Source of the DNA: an uncultured Clostridia bacterium | GTDB lineage: Bacteria > Bacillota > Clostridia > Oscillospirales > Ruminococcaceae | Direction: 5' to 3' | Length of the DNA stretch: 5,211 nt | NCBI GenBank assembly: GCA_938014915.1 | Contig: CALLQQ010000110.1 | Coordinates: forward strand, 1-5,211 | In this document: one piece after another, positions 1 to 4,627 of the stretch | Numbering within the stretch: the first letter of the stretch is position 1 | Layout of the letters: every line of letters begins with the position of its first letter | Program-made: the position numbers and the translations under genes | The notes under the pieces: model-generated | Told to the model about the DNA's origin: nothing | The model's input: only the letters and a program-made list of their open reading frames with translations | Database searches by the model: none

Positions 1-718
1 TTAATCTATCGTTAAACTCTTTGGCGGTATTCACAGCATCCTGCCCCGTCATTGAATCGACGACTAGCAGAATCTCATGCGGATTAACTTCTTTTTTTAT
101 GCTCTTTAATTCTCCCATTAATTCATCATCAATATGGAGTCGACCGGCGGTATCTATGATAACAACATCATTTCCATAATCCTTAGCATGGGATATTGCT
201 TTTTTCGCTATTTTAACGGGATCAATCTGCCCCATTTCAAACACTCTGACATCTGCCTGCTCACCGACAACTTTCAGCTGATCAATTGCGGCTGGGCGAT
301 ATACGTCACACGCAACAAGCAAAGGGCGCTTCCCTTGTTTTTTTAGCATCTTTGCTATTTTAGCTGCATGAGTAGTCTTACCTGCACCCTGCAATCCGCA
401 CATCATTATAATGCACGGCGGTTTAGACGGGAATTTGATCCTCTCGCCCGATCCACCCATTAAAGCGCAAAGTTCCTCATTAACGATCTTGATAATCTGC
501 TGAGCTGGAGTTAAACTCTCCAATACTTCGGCGCCAACAGCACGATCCGTAACGGTACTGATGAAGTCCTTTACCACCTTATAGCTAACATCTGCCTCAA
601 GTAATGCAAGACGCACTTCACGCATTGCCTCTTTTACATCGGCTTCGCTTAGCTTTCCTCTATTTTTAAGGCGTTTAAAAACGCCACCTAGCTTATCGGA
701 TAGACCCTCAAACGCCAC
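1..718 (-). CDS. ffh: Signal recognition particle GTPase Ffh (N-terminal 239 residues, cut by window edge)
   Basis: Ffh is the protein subunit of the bacterial signal recognition particle. It binds signal sequences of nascent membrane proteins and, as a GTPase, docks with FtsY at the membrane. Seen in translation: a helical N domain (about residues 1-90), then the G domain with the P-loop GLQGAGKTT (108-116), DVYRPAA (138-144), DTAGR (189-193) and DSMTGQDAV (221-229). All are diagnostic of Ffh. The remaining G domain, including the TKxD motif, and the methionine-rich M domain lie beyond the left edge. The start is GTG at 718..716, giving MAFEGLSDKL, which matches the usual Ffh N terminus, and a GAAAGGAAG ribosome binding site lies 6-8 bases upstream. 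The residue after the P-loop Thr pair is His-117, where Thr or Ser is more usual; this is a minor oddity. The gene lies 46 bases downstream of ylxM and is very probably co-transcribed with it. Confidence 0.97.
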   Translation of the reverse strand, partial: MAFEGLSDKLGGVFKRLKNRGKLSEADVKEAMREVRLALLEADVSYKVVKDFISTVTDRAVGAEVLESLTPAQQIIKIVNEELCALMGGSGERIKFPSKPPCIIMMCGLQGAGKTTHAAKIAKMLKKQGKRPLLVACDVYRPAAIDQLKVVGEQADVRVFEMGQIDPVKIAKKAISHAKDYGNDVVIIDTAGRLHIDDELMGELKSIKKEVNPHEILLVVDSMTGQDAVNTAKEFNDRL

Positions 719-733
719 ATATATCTTCCTTTC
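716..733 (-). promoter_or_regulatory. ffh ribosome binding site and overlapping ATG/GTG starts
   Basis: The minus strand reads GAAAGGAAG (733..725), then ATATGTGG. The in-frame ffh start is the GTG at 718..716. An ATG at 720..718 shares its last base with that GTG but is in another frame, opening only 10 codons before TAG at 690..688. Both are within usual Shine-Dalgarno distance, so ribosomes could initiate at either. The choice of GTG rests on frame and on homology of the encoded N terminus. Confidence 0.7.
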
Positions 734-764
734 AACTATAAAGTTCTTCCTGTGCAAATAGATA

Positions 765-1133
765 TTATATAATATCTTTCGCCTTTTGCGTAAGTTCTAT
801 TATCTCATCAACTCGTTGTGAAATTTCCCTCGAATAATTATAGGTATTATTTTCTTCTTGTATCTTACCCGCTAGTTTTTTAATCTCCTTTAAATACTCT
901 AGCAGATTAAAAGACTTATCTAATAAATTCAGTTTTTCGTCCATTGATTTCATGAGCGATTCGCCACGTTTTATACTGTCACGTACTCCCTGCCTTGTAA
1001 TTCCCTCATGTTCGGAAATTTCCGCAAGTGATAAATCCTCATTATAATATAGCTCGACGACATTCCTTTGCTTGTCCGTCAGCATACTACCATATATATC
1101 TAGTAAAATTGAGATGGTTAAATCCTTGCCCAT
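765..1133 (-). CDS. ylxM: YlxM-family SRP-associated helix-turn-helix protein (UPF0122)
   Basis: This is a 122-residue protein of the YlxM/p13 family, normally found immediately upstream of ffh in Bacillota. Family members are small and helical, with a fold like sigma-70 region 4; in streptococci YlxM has been linked to modulating SRP activity. Seen here: residues 19-57 carry the signature TDKQRNVVELYYNEDLSLAE, continuing through ISEHEGITRQGVRDSI, which is a helix-turn-helix with the recognition helix near 46-57. The C-terminal half (about 60-122) is charged and probably coiled, rich in Lys and Glu. The family is usually 100-125 residues, so this is full length. The ATG start is preceded by GGGGGAT with 5 bases of spacing. 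It is the first gene of the ylxM-ffh transcript, under the strong promoter at 1191-1219. Confidence 0.93.
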   Translation of the reverse strand: MGKDLTISILLDIYGSMLTDKQRNVVELYYNEDLSLAEISEHEGITRQGVRDSIKRGESLMKSMDEKLNLLDKSFNLLEYLKEIKKLAGKIQEENNTYNYSREISQRVDEIIELTQKAKDII

Positions 1134-1162
1134 TAGATCCCCCTAACGCAAAACTGTTCGTG

Positions 1163-1184
1163 TGTAAAGCCTGCTTGCTTTACA
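1163..1184 (-). promoter_or_regulatory. Inverted repeat at the predicted 5' end of the ylxM-ffh mRNA
   Basis: TGTAAAGC (1163-1170) and GCTTTACA (1177-1184) form a perfect 8-bp inverted repeat with a 6-base loop. The predicted transcription start is about 7 bases downstream of the -10 box, at about 1184, so the repeat coincides with the first 22 transcribed bases. It could be a DNA operator for a dimeric regulator or a 5'-terminal RNA hairpin that protects the message. It is too far from a U-tract to be a terminator. The structure is seen directly; its function is inference. Confidence 0.6.
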
Positions 1185-1190
1185 GTTAAG

Positions 1191-1219
1191 ATTATATCCT
1201 ATTGTTTTTCCGTTGTCAA
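1191..1219 (-). promoter_or_regulatory. Sigma-A promoter for ylxM-ffh
   Basis: On the minus strand, TTGACA (1219..1214) and TATAAT (1196..1191) are separated by exactly 17 bases. Both hexamers match the housekeeping sigma consensus perfectly. Predicted start of transcription is about 1184, leaving a leader of about 50 bases before the ylxM ATG. This fits strong constitutive expression of the SRP operon. Confidence 0.9.
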
Positions 1220-1302
1220 GAGTTTTTCCCGAAATTTATAATAATTACTTATATCCCAGCTAGGAAATGTTCACTATTTAGTGGGAATGTATATTCGGCA
1301 TG

Positions 1303-1350
1303 AAAAAATACAACCAATCCAACACATGAAGTGAGCAGATTGGTCGTATT
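1303..1350 (-). terminator. Rho-independent terminator of the phage-like gene
   Basis: Arms at 1338-1350 and 1307-1319 pair over 13 positions. The single mismatch on the plus strand becomes a G-U wobble in minus-strand RNA, which indicates that the minus strand is the transcribed one. A run of six U residues (1308..1303) follows the stem, and the loop is 18 bases. It starts 19 bases after the stop codon of the phage-like gene and lies upstream of the ylxM promoter, separating the two transcripts. Confidence 0.82.
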
Positions 1351-1369
1351 GGGCGGCTAATTTTGCTTT

Positions 1370-2197
1370 CTACTTCGCTAGATATGATATATTTATATCC
1401 ATTGGCGAATCCCCACTATGCTCGCCAATAATCGTGCCGATCGACTGCAACATACCCCCTACGGAAACTCTAATGCCCTGTATAAAATTCGAACCCGAAC
1501 CGACAAAATTCACATTAGTGTATGGATGGTATTCTACGGGTAAAATCGCAAGGATTGAGAATCCCGCAGTATGCGGTATTATCGCACCATTTATGCTAAC
1601 TAGCTTGCCCACCTTAGCAATTTTCAGCTTGCTAGATGGCACGGATTCTGCCGCTCCCATTAGCTCAACTTCTTCCCATTCTACCGGTTGACTCGGTTGC
1701 AATGCATAGGCTGCCGCCGCATCTGCACTATCAGCAGCCGCATCTGCTAATTCCCCCATTTGCACTAATGCCGATTGCGTTCCATCATATACCGATGCCA
1801 TTCTACTCTCCCATTGCTGGAATTCGCTCGGCAGCAAATCATCGAATTGCATATCCGAATTGATGCTGCTATTAACTGTAATAGTTGCAATTGACGACTT
1901 CCACACGATTACATCTTCTTCGTTGCCGTCCTCCAGCACAAGCTGCAACTGCATTTCACCGCTTTTAAAAGAAGTCTTTCTCGTCACGATCCAAATTGCC
2001 GTCTTTCTATCGCTCATCACATCTAGCAAGATTCTATCCCGATCGTTCTCTATCATTGTTTCAAGAATTAGCTCACCAGCCGGCAACTCGCTATCGAATG
2101 TAAATTCAGCCACGATATGCCCATGCATTCCCTGTGCGATGTTAAGGCAATTCCCGCCCTGAACGCTCAAAGTATTTTTAGCTACAAAGAACTCCAT
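1370..2197 (-). CDS. Orphan phage baseplate/tail-fibre-like protein
   Basis: This 275-residue protein is organised like a phage baseplate upper protein or receptor-binding fibre. Residues 1-110 look like the beta-rich N-terminal domain of BppU-type proteins (short strands, conserved-looking WKSSIATITV near 99-108). Then comes the linker LLPSEFQQWESRM (121-133), an alanine-rich, probably helical stretch (148-165), and a C-terminal beta-rich head (about 185-275) with KVGKLVSINGAI, ILPVEYHP and VSVGGMLQSIGTI. Such C-terminal heads in phage tail fibres usually bind the host surface. There is no signal peptide or transmembrane segment. The reading frame continues upstream to 2377, but that would overlap ilvC and read through its terminator, so ATG 2197 is chosen: it follows AAAGGAG by 7 bases. 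An ATG at 2200 is the alternative, with only 4 bases. No other phage gene is nearby. The family assignment comes from pattern recognition and is moderate; the coding call is strong. Confidence 0.72.
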   Translation of the reverse strand: MEFFVAKNTLSVQGGNCLNIAQGMHGHIVAEFTFDSELPAGELILETMIENDRDRILLDVMSDRKTAIWIVTRKTSFKSGEMQLQLVLEDGNEEDVIVWKSSIATITVNSSINSDMQFDDLLPSEFQQWESRMASVYDGTQSALVQMGELADAAADSADAAAAYALQPSQPVEWEEVELMGAAESVPSSKLKIAKVGKLVSINGAIIPHTAGFSILAILPVEYHPYTNVNFVGSGSNFIQGIRVSVGGMLQSIGTIIGEHSGDSPMDINISYLAK

Positions 2198-2204
2198 CAT
2201 ATAA

Positions 2205-2211
2205 CTCCTTT
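2205..2211 (-). promoter_or_regulatory. Ribosome binding site that decides the phage-like gene start
   Basis: AAAGGAG (2211..2205) precedes tandem ATG codons at 2200..2198 and 2197..2195 by 4 and 7 bases. The second gives the usual spacing. The strong site shows that translation begins here and not at the far-upstream ATG of the same frame inside ilvC. Confidence 0.8.
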
Positions 2212-2252
2212 CGAATATACCTCCCCCATAAAAATAAGGAATTTCGCCTAAT

Positions 2253-2272
2253 GTTGCATGAAATCGTGCAAC
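2253..2272. repeat. Short inverted repeat upstream of the phage-like gene
   Basis: GTTGCA (2253-2258) and TGCAAC (2267-2272) form a perfect 6-bp inverted repeat with an 8-base spacer. It lies between the ilvC terminator and the phage-like gene, just beyond the terminator U-tract. No well-formed promoter was found in 2198-2272, only a weak -10-like TATATT near 2217-2222 with no good -35. The repeat might be an operator, or might be chance. Confidence 0.35.
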
Positions 2273-2310
2273 AAAAATATCCCCATATCCATTAATGGAT
2301 ATGGGGATAT
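2273..2310 (-). terminator. Palindromic terminator of ilvC
   Basis: Positions 2277-2293 and 2294-2310 are perfect reverse complements, 17 bp per arm with no spacer, built around ATATCCCC and GGGGATAT. In minus-strand RNA the hairpin starts 20 bases after the ilvC stop codon and ends in a run of U (2277..2273). This fits intrinsic termination. Because the palindrome is perfect, the same stem could form in plus-strand RNA, but no U-tract follows on that side. Confidence 0.88.
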
Positions 2311-2330
2311 GATGAATTTTACTTAGAAAT

Positions 2331-3326
2331 TTACTTGCCATCGCTCCATGAGTACATTTTGCGGAGTTCTTTACCAACTCTTTCTAGCTCGTGACCAGCC
2401 TCAATGCGTCTTGTCGCTCCGAAATGCGCACGACCCATTTTATTTTCTGTAATCCAGTTACGTGCAAAAGTTCCGTCTTGAATTTCTTTTAGGACTTTCT
2501 TCATTTCCTTTTTAGTTTCTTCAGTGATGATACGGCTGCCAACTTCATAATCGCCGTATTCTGCCGTGTCGGAAATTGAATATCTCATATAGGAGAATCC
2601 GCCCTCGTAAATTAGATCGACGATTAGCTTCATCTCATGAATACACTCAAAATATGCATTTTCAGGATCGTATCCAGCCTCAACCAATGTTTCGAATCCT
2701 GCCTTCATCAATGCGGTTACTCCACCGCATAGGACAGCCTGCTCACCGAATAAGTCTGTTTCAGTTTCCTGCTTGAATGTTGTTAGGAGGACGCCCGCCC
2801 TCGATCCGCCGATTCCTGCTGCATATGCAAGCGCAACATCTAGCGCCCTGCCAGTTGCATCTTGATGAACTGCCGCAAGACATGGTACACCTTTACCAGC
2901 AACATATTCTGAACGAACTGTGTGACCGGGTCCTTTTGGAGCAATCATGATAACATCAACATCGGCAGGAGGAGTGATTTGCTCAAAATGAATGTTAAAT
3001 CCATGCGCAAATGCTAGTGCCTTCCCTGCTTTTAAATTAGGCTCAATGCTCTCTTTATATAAGTCAGCCTGCTTTTCATCATTTATTAGAATCATGATTA
3101 CATCTGCCTTAGCAGCTGCATCGGCAGCGACTGCAACTTTAAGTCCTGCTTCTTCAGCTTTAGCCCATGATTTACTTCCTTCATATAGCCCGACGATGAC
3201 ATCGACACCACTTTCATGTAAATTGAGTGCGTGTGCGTGTCCTTGACTACCGTAACCAATAATCGCAACAGTCTTCCCTTCTAGCAATCCTAAATTGCAA
3301 TCACTTTGATAATAAATCTTCGCCAT
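2331..3326 (-). CDS. ilvC: Ketol-acid reductoisomerase (class I)
   Basis: This cytosolic enzyme performs the second common step of valine, leucine and isoleucine synthesis. It isomerises and reduces 2-acetolactate or 2-aceto-2-hydroxybutyrate with Mg2+ and NAD(P)H. The protein is 331 residues, the normal class I (short) length. Seen: Rossmann motif GYGSQGHAHALNL (24-36), catalytic-region AFAHGF with His-108, KGPGH (131-135), metal ligands Asp-191 and Glu-195 in DLFGEQ, then Glu-227 and Glu-231 in FECIHE, and the substrate-contact Ser-252 in SISDTAEYG. All expected catalytic residues are present. The cofactor loop reads GLYEGSKSW (46-54), with Tyr-Glu where NADPH enzymes commonly have Arg plus a neutral residue. 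The ATG start has AAGGAGG 8 bases upstream. The gene seems to be transcribed alone, since no other ilv or leu gene is in view and a terminator follows directly. Confidence 0.98.
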   Translation of the reverse strand: MAKIYYQSDCNLGLLEGKTVAIIGYGSQGHAHALNLHESGVDVIVGLYEGSKSWAKAEEAGLKVAVAADAAAKADVIMILINDEKQADLYKESIEPNLKAGKALAFAHGFNIHFEQITPPADVDVIMIAPKGPGHTVRSEYVAGKGVPCLAAVHQDATGRALDVALAYAAGIGGSRAGVLLTTFKQETETDLFGEQAVLCGGVTALMKAGFETLVEAGYDPENAYFECIHEMKLIVDLIYEGGFSYMRYSISDTAEYGDYEVGSRIITEETKKEMKKVLKEIQDGTFARNWITENKMGRAHFGATRRIEAGHELERVGKELRKMYSWSDGK

Positions 3327-3368
3327 TTTAGTTTCCTCCTTATTATTTATAAATTACAATCTTTAAAC

Positions 3369-3374
3369 ATTATA
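3369..3374 (-). promoter_or_regulatory. Probable -10 box of the ilvC promoter
   Basis: TATAAT (3374..3369) lies about 43 bases upstream of the ilvC ATG on the minus strand. No good -35 hexamer sits at 16-18 bases; the best nearby TTACAA (3400..3395) is 20 bases away. Predicted transcript start is about 3362, giving a leader of only about 36 bases, too short for a T-box riboswitch. The call is moderate for location and weak for exact boxes. Confidence 0.5.
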
Positions 3375-3384
3375 GTTTAGATTA

Positions 3385-3400
3385 TTACAAACTATTGTAA
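3385..3400. repeat. Inverted repeat in the ilvC promoter region
   Basis: TTACAA (3385-3390) and TTGTAA (3395-3400) form a perfect 6-bp inverted repeat with a 4-base spacer, located where the -35 region of the probable ilvC promoter should be. Its position would suit an operator for a regulator, especially as the -35 box is poor, a common feature of activated or repressed promoters. It does not look like the CodY box consensus. In an AT-rich spacer a repeat of this size can also arise by chance. Confidence 0.35.
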
Positions 3401-3507
3401 CAGTTAATCGTCGAGAATGCAACAAATTAGCCCAATTTCATGGACTGGAATGCAATTCTTAGTAATCCTATCGTATATAATGTGTTAAAGTTGGCTTTTC
3501 TTATGCA

Positions 3508-4317
3508 TTATATATCAATGTTCACTACCTCTATCGAATGACCCGTTCTATCTTCCTTCGGCGGTAGCTCCATATAATCGCCATATAAACGTTCAAGTAA
3601 GCAATGTGAATTCGACGGTCCTTTAAGTTTTAATCCCTCGAATTTATACGGGACACCATCACCATAATATTCGTGGGGGACTAACCCCCTATACCCGTAT
3701 ACACTCATGAAATTCCCGACATATGCGCTATTTTCGAATGGGAATTTCCTGAGCCTTTTATCTAGCGAATCCTTTATTTTGTTCACATTCATCTTTGTTA
3801 TAATTGGCTTGAACAGATTTACAATCAACCGCTTAGGTAGGGATCTTTTCTTATTCTTATCATTATAATATAGTGCTAGCATAAATTTGTACCGTAAGAT
3901 GGATAGATAGTGGCATTTCCTTCGCATGGCGGATTTCGGTGCTCCATCAAGAGGAAAAACATCGATCCAAACACCGGTATATCTACCCGAAAATTTAAGG
4001 TATTCGGGAATAACCTTTGTCCTATTGTCTATAATTCGTGCATAATAACTATGGAAATCACTATCGTATTTATAGCTTTTCAGTGATAAGTGGCTTGGCA
4101 ATTTGTCCGCTATAATTGATAGGAATCGCTCATAATCTTGACGCGGCATTCCTATATCGACATCATCGTCCCATGGAATGAATCCGCCATGACGCACTGC
4201 ACCGAGCAAACTCCCCTCAATTAGGTAGAAATCAATCTTATTTTCATCGCATATTTCCGACACTGTTTTCAGAATTCCTAATTCAATTGACTGTATTTTC
4301 TTCGTTTGCTCCTGCAT
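3508..4317 (-). CDS. LicD-family phosphotransferase
   Basis: This is a 269-residue protein of the LicD family, whose members have a nucleotidyltransferase-like fold. They move a phospho-alcohol (phosphocholine in the founding LicD proteins) from a CDP carrier onto teichoic acids, lipopolysaccharide or capsule sugars. Seen: the hallmark block EGSLLGAVRHGGFIP (34-48) followed by WDDDVDIGM (49-57), whose Asp cluster (50-52, 54) is the expected metal and catalytic site. Next come GVWIDVFPLDG (115-125) and a C-terminal YGDYMELPP (245-253) with His-260. There is no signal peptide; a basic middle stretch (130-190) may touch the membrane. It is full length for the family. It diverges from a TagF-like gene that also uses a CDP-activated donor, suggesting a shared wall or capsule polymer. 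The acceptor and transferred group cannot be told from sequence. The start codon is unusually far from its ribosome binding site. Confidence 0.93.
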   Translation of the reverse strand: MQEQTKKIQSIELGILKTVSEICDENKIDFYLIEGSLLGAVRHGGFIPWDDDVDIGMPRQDYERFLSIIADKLPSHLSLKSYKYDSDFHSYYARIIDNRTKVIPEYLKFSGRYTGVWIDVFPLDGAPKSAMRRKCHYLSILRYKFMLALYYNDKNKKRSLPKRLIVNLFKPIITKMNVNKIKDSLDKRLRKFPFENSAYVGNFMSVYGYRGLVPHEYYGDGVPYKFEGLKLKGPSNSHCLLERLYGDYMELPPKEDRTGHSIEVVNIDI

Positions 4318-4333
4318 GGTAATATGCTTTGCA

Positions 4334-4340
4334 CTCCTTT
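4334..4340 (-). promoter_or_regulatory. Distant ribosome binding site for the LicD-family gene
   Basis: AAAGGAG (4340..4334) is a strong Shine-Dalgarno match but lies 16 bases from the ATG at 4317..4315; 5-9 is usual. The only in-frame near-cognate start closer to it is ATT at 4323..4321 (10 bases). The next in-frame ATG is codon 57, inside the catalytic motif, so it cannot be the start. Either spacing is unusual, a small GCAT/ATGC fold shortens it, or a rare start is used. Confidence 0.55.
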
Positions 4341-4376
4341 ATAATCGGCTATTTCTTGCTCAAGTGAGTTTTTTCC

Positions 4377-4405
4377 ATTGTATCATTCCATACCGCCATT
4401 GTCAA
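4377..4405 (-). promoter_or_regulatory. Sigma-A promoter for the LicD-family gene
   Basis: On the minus strand, TTGACA (4405..4400) and TACAAT (4382..4377) are separated by 17 bases, with a TG one base before the -10 box (extended -10). Predicted start is about 4370, giving a leader of about 52 bases. This is a strong promoter by sequence. Confidence 0.87.
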
Positions 4406-4426
4406 GGCATCGTAAAATTGAAATTA

Positions 4427-4455
4427 TTGCTATAAAAAGCCATAATACTTATAAT
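4427..4455 (+). promoter_or_regulatory. Possible upstream promoter for the TagF-like gene
   Basis: TTGCTA (4427-4432) and TATAAT (4450-4455) are 17 bases apart. An overlapping alternative is TTGAAA (4418-4423) with CATAAT (4441-4446), also 17 bases. The region is AT-rich, so such matches are easily found by chance. If real, it would form a tandem pair with the promoter at 4463-4490. Confidence 0.35.
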
Positions 4456-4457
4456 TT

Positions 4458-4523
4458 AAAGCTTGAACTATTTGAATTCTGTGATATAATAGAGAATTGT
4501 ATATAAGCAAGAATTCAAGCTTT
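4458..4523. repeat. 10-bp inverted repeat enclosing the TagF-like gene promoter
   Basis: AAAGCTTGAA (4458-4467) and TTCAAGCTTT (4514-4523) are perfect reverse complements, 46 bases apart. The left arm overlaps the -35 box; the right arm is about 20 bases after the predicted transcript start. Each arm has a GAATTC close by or overlapping (4474-4479 and 4511-4516). The paired sites could hold a regulator across the promoter by DNA looping. The repeat is seen; function is inferred. Confidence 0.45.
4463..4490 (+). promoter_or_regulatory. Main promoter for the TagF-like gene
   Basis: TTGAAC (4463-4468) and TATAAT (4485-4490) are 16 bases apart, with TG one base before the -10 box (extended -10). 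Predicted start is about 4497, leaving a leader of about 130 bases. It faces away from the LicD-gene promoter, with about 57 bases between their -35 boxes. Confidence 0.75.
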
Positions 4524-4584
4524 TAGGAGGGATGGAGAGAAAATTATTTTAATGTGCAGATTGAAAGTTAAAGAAGTCAAAATT

Positions 4585-4608
4585 ATCGGGAAGTTAGCGC
4601 TGCCCGAT
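4585..4608 (+). promoter_or_regulatory. Small hairpin just before the TagF-like gene ribosome binding site
   Basis: ATCGGG (4585-4590) and CCCGAT (4603-4608) can pair around a 12-base loop. The stem ends four bases before the GGAGG ribosome binding site at 4613-4618. No U-tract follows, so it is not a terminator. It might tune translation or be incidental. Apart from this, the promoters and the 10-bp repeat, the 310-base divergent gap (4318-4627) shows nothing convincing. Confidence 0.3.
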
Positions 4609-4627
4609 TAGAAGGAGGTTATCTTGA

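Noticed and set aside
134..346. Plus-strand open frame opposite ffh (70 codons)
   Set aside because: It has no ribosome binding site and lies entirely antisense to a clearly conserved ffh G domain.
761..776. 16-bp AT-only-core palindrome GATATTATATAATATC at the ylxM stop codon
   Set aside because: It is nearly all A and T, has no U-tract after it and lies inside an operon, so a terminator makes no sense. Best explained by base composition.
1434..2162. Three plus-strand open frames opposite the phage-like gene
   Set aside because: They overlap one another or abut, have no ribosome binding sites, have compositions expected from antisense reading, and lie opposite a gene with its own ribosome binding site and terminator.
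2198..2377. Upstream extension of the phage-like reading frame to an ATG at 2377
   Set aside because: It would overlap the ilvC coding end, read through the ilvC terminator palindrome and bypass the strong ribosome binding site at 2205-2211. The extra 60 residues show no family-like pattern.
2576..3246. Plus-strand open frames opposite ilvC
   Set aside because: They are antisense to strongly conserved ilvC codons, and their translations look random.
3401..3507. Terminator for the LicD-family gene
   Set aside because: Looked for downstream of its stop codon, but no stem with a following U-tract was found; only short repeats such as two copies of GAATGCAA (3414-3421 and 3449-3456 region). Termination here is unresolved.
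4531..4551. ATG at 4532 (MERKLF) as a small gene start
   Set aside because: It encodes only six codons and the AGGAGG is just one base from the ATG, too close to work normally.
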